Shown in pieces: positions 15,563-25,624 of a stretch of 44,813 nucleotides of DNA. The stretch's first letter is position 1. Every line of letters starts with the position of its first letter. The DNA lies in IMG/VR virus record IMGVR_UViG_3300047382_000601, positions 1-44,813 of that record, one strand, 5' to 3'. The DNA comes from a virus. The notes under the pieces were generated by a model. It was not told the origin of the DNA and did no database searches. It saw nothing but the letters and a program-made list of their open reading frames with translations. A program made the translations under genes and the position numbers.

Positions 15563-18500
15563 ATGGCTGTAGGTCGCATAAGTGGTCCGCTCTTAAAGCA
15601 AAACTTACTTCGTGAGGGAGTAAATCTAGCTTTTGAGACGGATCTTCTATATTTAGATGTTAATAACCAGCGCATCGGTATTAACAACGCTACACCTCAG
15701 TACGATTTAGATGTAAACGGTGTTTCGAGAACACCTACACTAGAAGTAACTACTTTAGCAGAAATAGGCGATGTTAGAATACAAGGTAACACGATATCAA
15801 GTACTACAAGTACACTTGCCTTAGGCACATTAGACAACGTAGTTTATCAAAATAGATTAACAATTGATAGTATTGACATCGAAGGTAATCGAATTAGAAC
15901 AAATACTACTAATGCTAATTTAGAACTTGCTCCACAGGGTACAGGACGAGTTGAAATACATAGCGACATGAATGTACAAGGTGACATTTATGCTACAGGT
16001 AATATTACAGCAGACGGTGTTATTACAATTGGCGATGCTGATACAGATTATATCGAATTTAATTCAGAACTTAGTAGTAATATTATTCCTTCACAAACTG
16101 ACACATATACATTAGGTAGTGATCCTGATTCTGGCGGTAAAAGATGGAACGATATTTGGGTACAAAATTTCTACGCAGAAGAAGTAAACAGTGCTGCTAT
16201 TGAAGCAGACGGAATTGATCTTATTTTACGCCAAGGAAATATTTATTATGTTTCTGAAAATGGAGACGACATACACTCGGGAACACATCCGCAAGATCCG
16301 TATGCTAGTTTAACGCAAGCTCTTAGTGTAGCATCATCTGGCGATACAATTCATATTACGCCAGGAACATATACTGAGATATTTCCGTTAACTGTTCCTG
16401 CAGGAGTAACTGTAAAAGGTCACAGTATGCGTTCTGTAAAAATTATACCTACAGTTGCTACACAAAATAACGATGGATTTTTATTAACCGGTGAAGTTAC
16501 AATCGAAGACTTAACTATAAGTAATTTCTATAGTCCAGGATATGCATTTAAATTTGCATCTGCTGCAACTGTTACAACTAGATCACCTTACATAAGAAAT
16601 GTTAGTGTAATTACAACTGGTAGTGTAACAACAGCAGAAGATCCAAGAGGATTTAATCAGGGCGATGCAGGTAAAGGCGCTTTACTAGATGGTAGTGTAA
16701 TGGATGCTAGTTCAAAAGAAGCTGGTTGTCTTTTTCATAGTGCAACTTTTATCACACCCGGAGTTGATGCAATAACACTAACAAATGGTGTAAGAGTAGA
16801 ATGGTTAAATTGTTTTACATATTTTGCAGATAAAGGCATATATGCAATAGACGGCACACTAGGTAAGAAAAGTGCTGGCGAAACAGCACTTAGAGTATCA
16901 GACCTTACTGGATCGTATTCTGCATCAGAAACTATTACATATTATGATACAGACGGTGTAACTGTACTAGCAACCGGAACAATTTCGAGTGTAGATGCAG
17001 ATGGTAAAATTTATATATCTGGAAAGTCTGAAGGATTTGAAACGCCTACTTCTAGAATAGGTAAAACTGTTGCAGGTAACGGTGCAGCAAGTATAGATCA
17101 AGATATTAAAAAATTCGGTAGTGCAAGTTTAGACTTAGGCGGATCAGGTGATTACTTAACTATTGTAGCACAAAATGATTTTGGATTTGGAACAGACGAT
17201 TTTACAATAGAAACATGGTATTACTCAAATGGTGCATTGCCAGCAACTAATGAAACATTGTTTGACTTTAGAGCAGGCATCGATGCAGATATTGCTCCTT
17301 ATGTATATACAACAAATACAGGTGATATAGTTTACTATACAGATAGTGCAGTTAAAATTTCAGGAGCAAGTGCTCTAACAGCAAGTACGTGGCATCATAT
17401 TGCAATTACTAGATCAGGTACAGATACAAAACTTTTTGTAGACGGTACACAAGTAGGGTCAACATATACTGATAACAATAATTACGGTGTTGCAAAACCT
17501 TTAACTATAGGTGCAAAACATGATGGTACCGAATCGGCAAATGCTCACTTTGATGATTTTAGAATCCAAAAAGGTGTAGCACAATATACAAGTAACTTTA
17601 CAGCACCGATTGTTAATCTTTATTCAACAGAAGACACTGTACTGTTAATGAGATTTAACGGTGAAGACAGTTCAACTGTGTTCACAGACGAAACTATTCA
17701 ACAGCAAGATATTAGATTTAGTGGCGGCGCAGTAGCAACACAATTTACTTTAGCTGATTATAGCGATTTCGGCGCAGAAGTACGTATGATAGGAAGTGCT
17801 TGTGTATATGGTAATTACGGATTATACGGTAATGGTCCTGGAGTAATTGTTTATGCTATCGGACAAAATTTAGCATACATCGGTAACGGTAAAGAAGTTA
17901 CAAATGATCCTACTACAGTAATTCAAGCAAATGAAGTAGTTGCACTCAATAATGCAAAAATGAGATACAATTCTGTAGACCATAGAGGTGACTTTAGAGT
18001 TGGCGATTTATTTTACGTAAATCAAGACACAGGACAAGTTACTTTTAGTGCAGCAAACTTTAATGTTGATACTGATACAGGTCTTACATTTACAGATGGT
18101 GTGAATACTACATCAATATTAGCTGATAAAATTGATACTGGAAATTTAAGAATTAGCGGAAATACTCTTGAAAGCTTATCAGGAGATGTTAATTTTACAG
18201 CAGCATCAGATCAAATTAATCTTAATAATAATGTTAATATTAGCGGCGACTTAGATGTTACCGGAAACGTTACAATTGGTGGTAATATTGTAATCGGCGA
18301 CGAAGTTACAGATAATATAGAAATAGTTGCAGGAATTGCTTCAGATATAAAACCATCAGTTACTAGTACATTTAATTTAGGTCTTGCTAATAAAATATGG
18401 AAGAATCTATACGTTGAAAGTGCATACGTAGATGATATCTTAATTACAGATAACTACATTAGAACAACTACATCAGATGCAAATTTAGAGCTTAGAGCTA

Positions 18501-19288
18501 ACGGCGCAGGGTTTATAACTATCGATAATTTTAATATTGATTCTTATACTATTAGTTCCACAGCTAGTGATATAATTATACAACCTGGCAGTGAATATAC
18601 TAAAATAAATTCAACAGGTTCGTTAAAATTACCAACAGGTGATATAGCAAGCAGACCTACAGCCGAAGCAGGTATTATTAGATATAATTCTGAGTTAACA
18701 AGATTTGAAGGTTACGACGGTAGTGACTGGATTAAACTAAATGGCTTACAAGATGTTGACGGCGACACAAGAATTACTGCTGAAGCAACACAAGGTGCAA
18801 ATGATAATATTATTAGATTTATAGTAGAAGATACTATTATAGGAACACTTGATAGTGTAAAATTAGATGTTAACAGAGTAACTGTTGATGATATAGAAAT
18901 CGATACTAATGTTATTACAACAATTAATACAGATGTCGATTTACAGTTTTCTGCACAAGGAACAGGTAGCGTAGTATTAGAAGATTTTGCATTTTCTAGT
19001 AATACAATTACAAACGTTGTAGAAGACGGTGTTACAACTTTTGTAAATACTAATAATGGTTATGTTAAAATAGCAGGATCAAACGGATTTGTACTTCCGG
19101 TAGGTACAAGTTTAGATAGACCAAATCCTGCATACACAGAAGTAGGTATGCTTCGATTTAATACAGCCGACGGAAGAGTTGAAGCTTATGACGGATCAGT
19201 TTGGGGATCTGTTGCAGGGCAAACTGGTTCGATATCGAGAATTGATGCAGAAGATATTGCTATTACAATGGCAGTAATATTCGGATAA
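15563..19288 (+). CDS. Giant fibre protein with beta-helix and LamG lectin-like domain (1241 aa)
   Basis: The layout parallels the 1415-aa paralog. Fibre modules fill about residues 1-220 (IDIEGNRIRTNTTNANLELA; SNIIPSQTDTYTLGSD). The beta-helix starts at about 225 (NIYYVSENGDDIHSGTHPQ, PLTVPAGVTVKGHSMRS). The block GDAGKGALLDGSVMDASS and then VRVEWLNCFTYFADKGIYA are shared with the paralog. Between about 493 and 700 an extra domain reads as a concanavalin-A/LamG type lectin: FGSASLDLGGSGDYL, DDFTIETWYYSNG, STWHHIAITRSGTDTKLFVDG, and HFDDFRIQKGVAQYT. After it the helix resumes (VRMIGSACVYGNYGLYGNG). C-terminal fibre modules follow (IRYNSELTRFEGYDGSDW; LRFNTADGRVEAYDGS). A glycan-binding adhesin role is likely by domain content. 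Confidence 0.82.
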   Translation: MAVGRISGPLLKQNLLREGVNLAFETDLLYLDVNNQRIGINNATPQYDLDVNGVSRTPTLEVTTLAEIGDVRIQGNTISSTTSTLALGTLDNVVYQNRLTIDSIDIEGNRIRTNTTNANLELAPQGTGRVEIHSDMNVQGDIYATGNITADGVITIGDADTDYIEFNSELSSNIIPSQTDTYTLGSDPDSGGKRWNDIWVQNFYAEEVNSAAIEADGIDLILRQGNIYYVSENGDDIHSGTHPQDPYASLTQALSVASSGDTIHITPGTYTEIFPLTVPAGVTVKGHSMRSVKIIPTVATQNNDGFLLTGEVTIEDLTISNFYSPGYAFKFASAATVTTRSPYIRNVSVITTGSVTTAEDPRGFNQGDAGKGALLDGSVMDASSKEAGCLFHSATFITPGVDAITLTNGVRVEWLNCFTYFADKGIYAIDGTLGKKSAGETALRVSDLTGSYSASETITYYDTDGVTVLATGTISSVDADGKIYISGKSEGFETPTSRIGKTVAGNGAASIDQDIKKFGSASLDLGGSGDYLTIVAQNDFGFGTDDFTIETWYYSNGALPATNETLFDFRAGIDADIAPYVYTTNTGDIVYYTDSAVKISGASALTASTWHHIAITRSGTDTKLFVDGTQVGSTYTDNNNYGVAKPLTIGAKHDGTESANAHFDDFRIQKGVAQYTSNFTAPIVNLYSTEDTVLLMRFNGEDSSTVFTDETIQQQDIRFSGGAVATQFTLADYSDFGAEVRMIGSACVYGNYGLYGNGPGVIVYAIGQNLAYIGNGKEVTNDPTTVIQANEVVALNNAKMRYNSVDHRGDFRVGDLFYVNQDTGQVTFSAANFNVDTDTGLTFTDGVNTTSILADKIDTGNLRISGNTLESLSGDVNFTAASDQINLNNNVNISGDLDVTGNVTIGGNIVIGDEVTDNIEIVAGIASDIKPSVTSTFNLGLANKIWKNLYVESAYVDDILITDNYIRTTTSDANLELRANGAGFITIDNFNIDSYTISSTASDIIIQPGSEYTKINSTGSLKLPTGDIASRPTAEAGIIRYNSELTRFEGYDGSDWIKLNGLQDVDGDTRITAEATQGANDNIIRFIVEDTIIGTLDSVKLDVNRVTVDDIEIDTNVITTINTDVDLQFSAQGTGSVVLEDFAFSSNTITNVVEDGVTTFVNTNNGYVKIAGSNGFVLPVGTSLDRPNPAYTEVGMLRFNTADGRVEAYDGSVWGSVAGQTGSISRIDAEDIAITMAVIFG

Positions 19289-19299
19289 GGATGAAATAA

Positions 19300-19629
19300 A
19301 TGGCAACGTTTTTTAGAAATAAAGTAGTCAAAAATGTAGGATCAAAGCCAGTAGAAATTGTGGCAACAGAACCTACAAGTAGATTTACAATTATTGGGTT
19401 AAGTTGTACAAACTTAACAACTGACTTTGTATATATTAGCGTATATGTTGAAGATGATACAAGTAATACAGGATTTTATTTAAAAGATACACTTTTGCCA
19501 GCTAACACAAGTTTAAGAGCAGTACAACAGGGCGAAAAATTAATTATTGCTCCTGAAAATAAATTGCTTGTTAGTGCAAATTTAAATGACGCAGTAGACG
19601 TAATTGTAAGTTACGTTGAAATAACGTAA
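19300..19629 (+). CDS. Small beta-rich virion protein (dispersed family)
   Basis: The 109-residue protein has alternating strands: VEIVATEPTSRFTIIGLSCT, FVYISVYVEDDT, FYLKDTLLPANTSLRAVQ, and GEKLIIAPENKLLVS, ending DVIVSYVEIT. The strand order and the closing VSYVEI match the 119- and 129-residue proteins upstream (VISYLEI, VSWLEV), suggesting the same fold. It is placed 11 bases after a giant fibre gene and probably accompanies it in the virion. No other function is visible. Confidence 0.65.
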   Translation: MATFFRNKVVKNVGSKPVEIVATEPTSRFTIIGLSCTNLTTDFVYISVYVEDDTSNTGFYLKDTLLPANTSLRAVQQGEKLIIAPENKLLVSANLNDAVDVIVSYVEIT

Positions 19630-19639
19630 GGAAATTATA

Positions 19640-20074
19640 ATGACACATTATGTAGGTAATACACCACAAGACGTTTTAGCAGGTATTATTAAAAGATACC
19701 TCTATGGTCTAAGAAGAAATATCGATGGTGAACTATACTTGATCAGATCGGATCAATTATCAGTTGCTGAAGGCAATAGTGTTGTTATTAACGATATCGG
19801 CGAAGAAGTTGAAAACTTTCCAGATTTTGAAGAAGGAATTGATTTTTTAGACGGGATTGACGAAGAACATAATGTTGTTTATGACAATCTTCGATATCCA
19901 CAACTTAAATGGGAAGGTAGAAGTTTAACCTATTTTATTGACCCAGATACAGGCGAGTTTGTATTAAGAGTTTCGGAAGGTTATGATTTTCCAGAAGGAA
20001 TATCTAGTCCGGGATACGGAGAAGGTTTAGACGGCGTAGTAGTAGGACAGTTGTCCGGCGGTGCAGAGTACTAA
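19640..20074 (+). CDS. Structural-region protein of unknown function (144 aa)
   Basis: The product is acidic, with an N-terminal helix (VGNTPQDVLAGIIKRYLYGLRR) and then a beta-rich part with DGELYLIRSDQLSVAEGN. It next has an Asp/Glu-rich middle, a strand pair LKWEGRSLTYFIDPDTGEF, and a Gly-rich end. It lies between the small beta protein and the 1829-aa gene with gaps of about 10 bases, so it is part of the same late operon. I do not recognise a family; a connector or minor virion protein is the simplest reading. Confidence 0.6.
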   Translation: MTHYVGNTPQDVLAGIIKRYLYGLRRNIDGELYLIRSDQLSVAEGNSVVINDIGEEVENFPDFEEGIDFLDGIDEEHNVVYDNLRYPQLKWEGRSLTYFIDPDTGEFVLRVSEGYDFPEGISSPGYGEGLDGVVVGQLSGGAEY

Positions 20075-20085
20075 GGAAAAGATAA

Positions 20086-23000
20086 ATGGCAGAGTTTAAG
20101 TTAGAACGATTTAAGTATGTATGGCGAGGTGACTGGGTCACTGGCACGGTATATAGTAGAGACGATATTATACGAGTAAAAGGTAGATCTTATGTTTGTC
20201 TTGTAGGACATACAGCATCTACAGATTTTAGAGAAGATCTAGATTACATTGTACCAGAATCAGATCCGCCCCTAGCAGATCCACGATGGAGAGTTATGAC
20301 AAGCGGACGCTCATTTGTTGGGCCATGGTCGCAAGCAACATCGTACGACTTAGGCGATGTTATATTTTATCAAGGTACACTTTGGGAGTGTACAACAAAT
20401 CATACTGCTACTGCATTCAGTTCTCAATCAGAAAACTGGACGTCTGTAGGATCACATCAAGCATATGTCGGTACATGGGACAATTCTGCAGATTATGTTC
20501 CAGGCGCACTAGTAAGATATAATGGTATTACATATAAATGTGTAACTGCACACGCTGCCGGAACTTTGTTAGAAGATAATGCTGCTGACTGGGAAGTATT
20601 TTTAGATAATACAACTTATGTAGGCGAATTTGTTGGCAGCGCAAGTTATAGAAAAAATGATCTTGTAAGAAGCGGTGGCACCTTATTCCGTTGTACTGAA
20701 TCTCATACAGCAGGGTTAAATGACATAGATGTTACAAAATTTGTAGTAGAGTTACCAGGTTTTGATTTTGACGGAGAATGGAATTCTGCTACATATTATC
20801 AAATAGGTGATGTTGTAATTTATAGCGGTAATGCATATTATGCTATACAAAATAATACAAATCAAAAACCATTTAAAGATAAAGGATCATCGGTCTGGGT
20901 ATTACTTTCATATTCATATAACTTTAAAGGCGATTATAGTATTACTGCTAATTATAAACCAGGCGATGTTATTCAACGTGGCGGAGATGTTTACATTGCA
21001 GTTTCAGAAGTTGAAGAACTTGACGGATCGACTAACGATTTCTTAGATCCGAGTATATGGGAAAAATTAATTCCTAGCGTAAAATGGAATAATGTTTGGG
21101 GTATTGCAACACAATATTATCCAAACGATCTTGTAATTTATAAAGGTAGTACATGGAATTGTGTAGAACAACATATAAGTGCAGCTAATAATTTTCCAGG
21201 TGACAACGGCAGCGGATTTGAGTACTGGGAATTATTTATTCAAGCTGGGTTAGACGCAGGATTAGAAGAAGAAGGTGATCTACTTACATATGGTCTAAGT
21301 AGAGGAAACGTTGGAGACGGTTCTACAAAAGGACCTACTAATGTGCCAATCGGCAATTACGAAGAATTTTTAAGTGTAGACTCTGATATTGAATTATATT
21401 ATAGAGATTGGATTTCAGATTCGGATGTAGTTTATGTATCAATGCACGGAAAAGATCAAACTGGATACGGTCTAGAATCTGAAAAACCATTTAGAACAAT
21501 ACAATATGCATCTGAATATGTATTAAGTAATTATGATCCACTTACACCGGTAAAAATTAGAGTTAGTACTGGAAGGTATTATGAAACTTTACCTATCACA
21601 GTTCCTGCTGGTTGTACAATTATGGGAGACGAACTACGAAGTACTACGATTCAAGCAGCTGGTCCTGATAGCGATTATGCTGATGATTTTCCTATTGCTA
21701 AAGATGGATATATAACTCGTTGGTCAGAAATTATGGAAGACTTTTTGACGCTGACAGAAATTGAAAATACTGTCGGAAATGATCTAGTACTATCGACTGA
21801 TTTTGCTCCATCAACATCAGAAGTTGCAACCGCAGCAGTTGCACTATTAACTAACTTTGTAGATTATTTAGAATTTTATATAAATGATACAGGTGTTGCA
21901 GCGCCGACAATCACGGGTAGTAATGGTCCTACATTAGATGCTGATAGAGAAGCAGCAATTAATATTATTGAACAAAATAAGGCATGGCTACAAGCAGAAT
22001 TACTTGCATATAGACAAACAAATGCAGCCTCATATGATATGGACAAAGTTAAAAGAGATATACTTGTTTTAATAGATTCTGTACTTTACGATCTAAAATA
22101 CGAAGGTAATTATAGAACACTAAGAGCAGCTGAAGTTTATTATAATAGATATAACGGTAGTACAAATGGTCCTGATATGTTCTATTTAAGAGATACAACT
22201 GGGATAAGACAAATGACAGTTGACGGTATAGTTGGAACGCCTGATGAAGCTGATGTATTTGAATTATACCAACGTCCTACTGGAGGAGCATATTGTGCAT
22301 TAGATCCAGGCTGGGGACCAGACGATCAATCAGTTTGGATTAATAATAGATCGCCATATATACAAGGCGTTACTACTCTTGGTACATTTGCTATCGGCCA
22401 AAAAGTTGATGGCAATCTACACAACGGCGGTAATAGATCATTTGTTTCAAACGATTTTACACAGGTCATTAGTGATGGTATAGGTGCCTGGGTAACTAAT
22501 GGTGCAAGAGCAGAACTTGTTTCAGTGTTTACCTATTACGCAGCTATCGGATATCTAGCAGAAGATGGCGGCATTATACGTGCAACCAACGGTAATAACT
22601 CATATGGAGTATTTGGTTCAGTTTCAATAGGTATTGATCCAAATGAAACACCTATAAGCACAAGTGTTGATAATACTAATAATGACGCAATAGTTAATAA
22701 TGTATATGCAGGTGAATTTCAAGACGAAGTGTTCCTATTTGAATATGTACATTGTGGACAAAATTATACAACAGCTACAGCAGATGTAGTTGGTGCCGGC
22801 GGCGGTATTGATGTAGTATTTGACCAAATTACAGATGGAAGCATATTCCAATCTCGACTACTAAATGAAGGTTCAGGACTTGCAGGCGGTAGTGGTTATA
22901 GTGTCTATGGTAACAATGCTCAAGCAGGAAACACTACACAAATCACACTTGCTCAATCAGATAACAATCAAGATGATACATATAACGGTATGAGAATACT

Positions 23001-25575
23001 TATTGTAAGTGGCGACGGAACTGGACAATATGCTATTGTTGACGATTATGTAGCAAACACAAAAGTTGCAACAGTAAGAAAAGAAAGTACTGGAGAACCC
23101 GGCTGGGATCATATTGTTCCAGGAACAGCAATTGAACCTGCTCTTTCTAACAACTGTGTATATAGAATTGAACCAAGAATTGTAGTAAGTGATCCAGGAT
23201 TCGAAAGGGAAGCAGGCACTTTACCTAATGAAAGAACTTTTAAAGATTTAATTCACGGTGAAACTAGTCAAAATTATACCGCAATAACATTAGGCTTTGG
23301 TACCGGAGAAATTGATCCATCAGTTATTCCGACCGGAGCAGTTGTAGACGTGTTACGCAGTGGTCAACATTACGAAGTAACTATTGTTAATCCAGGATCA
23401 GGTTATGCTATAGGAGACGAAATTACAATACTCGGTAGTCAACTAGGCGGCCAAACACCGGCTAACGATTGTGTAATAAGAGTTACAGCTAATTCAGACG
23501 ATAGTACAAATAGTATACAAGGTATAGTTACTACAGGTACAGCTCTATCTGGAATATATGTTGCTGTTGCACAACCTAACTTTATTGTATATAGTGCAGA
23601 TGCACAAGACTGGAATGAAACATTTCTAAACAGAGTTAGAAATTGGCATACTCTAGCAAACGGCAACGGCAAATTTGTTTTGATTGCCGACGATGACGAT
23701 AGAGTAGGAGTATCATCTGATGGTATTAACTGGACATTTGAACAACTACCGGCTAATGAAGCATGGAGTGATGTTGTTTTTGCAGAAGGTAAATTTGTTA
23801 TATGTGCCGAAGATAGTAATACAGTAATATCTAGTACAGATGGCATAACATGGACACAAGCAACTATTCCAGACGATACATTAGGAGATTCTACAGCTAG
23901 TCAATGGACTAATATTGCACACGGTGGCGGCAGATTTGTTGTAATTGCAGGGAATGATCGAGCAGTTGCATATTCCGAGGATGCAATTACCTGGACAAGA
24001 CTTGACACAGCTCTTCCAGCAGGCGCATTTGCTTGGGTAGGATTAACATACGGTAAGAATAGATTTGTAGCAGTTGACAGAGACGGTGCAACAGTTTATA
24101 GTTTAGATTTAGGTTTAACTTGGGTACAAGGTCCTGATATGCCACTTGAAGATGGTTCTACAACAATGAAGTGGAACAAGGTAAAATTTGCAAACGGAAG
24201 TTGGTTTGCTCTTTCAAATACCGATGGACAAATCATCGGCGCCGATGCAACACCTGCTACAGGTGCAACTTCTTGGGTAGCTACAAGTAGTGACGGCTAT
24301 AACTGGCAAGGTAGAGATATGTTCTGGGTTAAAGATTATTCAGCACTGACTTATAATACACTAAGTGGAAGACCGACATGGGTAGTGTTAGCTAATAATT
24401 CTACAATACAAGGTTGGCACAAAATTAGAACAGGCGCACAAGCTAAGTTTAGAGCAGTAGTAAATGGTTCACAGCTTGCTACAATGGAAATATGGGATCC
24501 AGGTAGTGGATATGTTGAAGGTGAAAACGATCCAACATTAACTATCTTTGATAATACATATACAAGTGAAGTTTTGTATAATTTACGCCTAGGCGATGGA
24601 GTATTAGGTCAGCCAACTTTTAGAAATAGAGGTACAGGATATAGAACATCTACTACAAGAGTTACTATTACTGGAGACGGATTTGCTGATATTGTTCCAG
24701 AAGGAACATTAGTTACACTTATTGGTGTGCCAGCAGAAATTCCAGGACCTGGAGCACAGCTTAGATTTACTACTATCGAAGATCTTGATACAGAGGAAGA
24801 AGGCGATTTAAAAATCTATACTGTGTCAACAATAACTGACTTAGGAGATGATGGTCAAAATGCTGGTACAAAACGTGCAAGATTTCAAATCACTCCGAGT
24901 TTGCAAATTGAAGACAGTTTACAAACTGGCACTACATGCGAAATAAGAACACAATATTCTCAATGTCGTATTAGTGGACATGATTTCCTTGATATCGGTA
25001 CAGGAAATTTTCAGGAAACAAACTACCCTGCAATTTATAGAGATGGTAACTTCTTTGTTGCTGCACCAGAATACGAAGTATTTGAAGTAGATGGCGGCAG
25101 AGTATTTTATACATCTACAGACCAAAATGGTAACTTTAGAGGTGGTGAATTGTTTGCTGTTGAGCAAGCAACTGGTATTGTTACTATTAGTGCTGAATTC
25201 TTTAACTTAGACGGCTTGAGTGAACTTGCACTAGGCGGCGTAAGACTAGGCGGTTCAGGAACAGTTGTTAGAGAATTTAGTACAGATGTAAACTTTACAG
25301 AAGATTCTAATAATGTTATTCCAACACAGCGAGCTATAGCAACATTCTTTACTAATAGACTAAGTCAAGGTGGTTCAGAGATTGCTACAAATAATTTACA
25401 AGCAGGTGTTGTGTTAATAGGTAGCGAATCAAATAGAATAGATGTAGTAGAAGGTGAATTGTTTATACCTGTTCCAGTACACTTTAATGGTGGAGAAGGG
25501 TACGGAATACAAGGATCCATGCTAGCACAAACAATGTTTTTAAGACAGAGCTTCTTTAACGAAGATCGATCATAA
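20086..25575 (+). CDS. Giant modular structural protein with chitin-binding-like repeats, beta-helix and BNR repeats (1829 aa)
   Basis: Residues 1-390 contain seven repeats of a W...YxxGDVVxYxGxxYxC..xH pattern (for example GTWDNSADYVPGALVRYNG), resembling carbohydrate-binding CBM5/12 modules. A beta-helix begins at about 448 (DVVYVSMHGKDQTGYG; PITVPAGCTIMGDELRST). It is interrupted at about 545-720 by one helical unit (NKAWLQAELLAYRQ; RDILVLIDSVLYDLKYEGNY). It resumes with RSPYIQGVTTLGTFAIGQK and FVSNDFTQVISDGIGAWV. Residues of about 1158-1460 carry BNR/Asp-box-like propeller repeats (VAYSEDAITWTRL, VYSLDLGLTWVQG). The C-terminal domain from about 1669 (GGRVFYTSTDQNGNFRGGEL) ends with PTQRAIATFFTNR. 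The next gene is a longer paralog. It is probably a tail fibre, spike or baseplate protein. Confidence 0.82.
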   Translation: MAEFKLERFKYVWRGDWVTGTVYSRDDIIRVKGRSYVCLVGHTASTDFREDLDYIVPESDPPLADPRWRVMTSGRSFVGPWSQATSYDLGDVIFYQGTLWECTTNHTATAFSSQSENWTSVGSHQAYVGTWDNSADYVPGALVRYNGITYKCVTAHAAGTLLEDNAADWEVFLDNTTYVGEFVGSASYRKNDLVRSGGTLFRCTESHTAGLNDIDVTKFVVELPGFDFDGEWNSATYYQIGDVVIYSGNAYYAIQNNTNQKPFKDKGSSVWVLLSYSYNFKGDYSITANYKPGDVIQRGGDVYIAVSEVEELDGSTNDFLDPSIWEKLIPSVKWNNVWGIATQYYPNDLVIYKGSTWNCVEQHISAANNFPGDNGSGFEYWELFIQAGLDAGLEEEGDLLTYGLSRGNVGDGSTKGPTNVPIGNYEEFLSVDSDIELYYRDWISDSDVVYVSMHGKDQTGYGLESEKPFRTIQYASEYVLSNYDPLTPVKIRVSTGRYYETLPITVPAGCTIMGDELRSTTIQAAGPDSDYADDFPIAKDGYITRWSEIMEDFLTLTEIENTVGNDLVLSTDFAPSTSEVATAAVALLTNFVDYLEFYINDTGVAAPTITGSNGPTLDADREAAINIIEQNKAWLQAELLAYRQTNAASYDMDKVKRDILVLIDSVLYDLKYEGNYRTLRAAEVYYNRYNGSTNGPDMFYLRDTTGIRQMTVDGIVGTPDEADVFELYQRPTGGAYCALDPGWGPDDQSVWINNRSPYIQGVTTLGTFAIGQKVDGNLHNGGNRSFVSNDFTQVISDGIGAWVTNGARAELVSVFTYYAAIGYLAEDGGIIRATNGNNSYGVFGSVSIGIDPNETPISTSVDNTNNDAIVNNVYAGEFQDEVFLFEYVHCGQNYTTATADVVGAGGGIDVVFDQITDGSIFQSRLLNEGSGLAGGSGYSVYGNNAQAGNTTQITLAQSDNNQDDTYNGMRILIVSGDGTGQYAIVDDYVANTKVATVRKESTGEPGWDHIVPGTAIEPALSNNCVYRIEPRIVVSDPGFEREAGTLPNERTFKDLIHGETSQNYTAITLGFGTGEIDPSVIPTGAVVDVLRSGQHYEVTIVNPGSGYAIGDEITILGSQLGGQTPANDCVIRVTANSDDSTNSIQGIVTTGTALSGIYVAVAQPNFIVYSADAQDWNETFLNRVRNWHTLANGNGKFVLIADDDDRVGVSSDGINWTFEQLPANEAWSDVVFAEGKFVICAEDSNTVISSTDGITWTQATIPDDTLGDSTASQWTNIAHGGGRFVVIAGNDRAVAYSEDAITWTRLDTALPAGAFAWVGLTYGKNRFVAVDRDGATVYSLDLGLTWVQGPDMPLEDGSTTMKWNKVKFANGSWFALSNTDGQIIGADATPATGATSWVATSSDGYNWQGRDMFWVKDYSALTYNTLSGRPTWVVLANNSTIQGWHKIRTGAQAKFRAVVNGSQLATMEIWDPGSGYVEGENDPTLTIFDNTYTSEVLYNLRLGDGVLGQPTFRNRGTGYRTSTTRVTITGDGFADIVPEGTLVTLIGVPAEIPGPGAQLRFTTIEDLDTEEEGDLKIYTVSTITDLGDDGQNAGTKRARFQITPSLQIEDSLQTGTTCEIRTQYSQCRISGHDFLDIGTGNFQETNYPAIYRDGNFFVAAPEYEVFEVDGGRVFYTSTDQNGNFRGGELFAVEQATGIVTISAEFFNLDGLSELALGGVRLGGSGTVVREFSTDVNFTEDSNNVIPTQRAIATFFTNRLSQGGSEIATNNLQAGVVLIGSESNRIDVVEGELFIPVPVHFNGGEGYGIQGSMLAQTMFLRQSFFNEDRS

Positions 25576-25597
25576 TATTAAGCATTATGAAAGAAAA

Positions 25598-25605
25598 GAT
25601 AAATA
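25598..25605 (+). promoter_or_regulatory. Late-type promoter GATAAATA for the 2341-aa gene
   Basis: GATAAATA lies in the 49-base gap between the two largest genes, 20 bases before the ATG at 25625. The start would fall near 25611, leaving a short leader with ACGGAGT as ribosome site. Confidence 0.55.
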
Positions 25606-25624
25606 TTACAACGGAGTAAGATAA

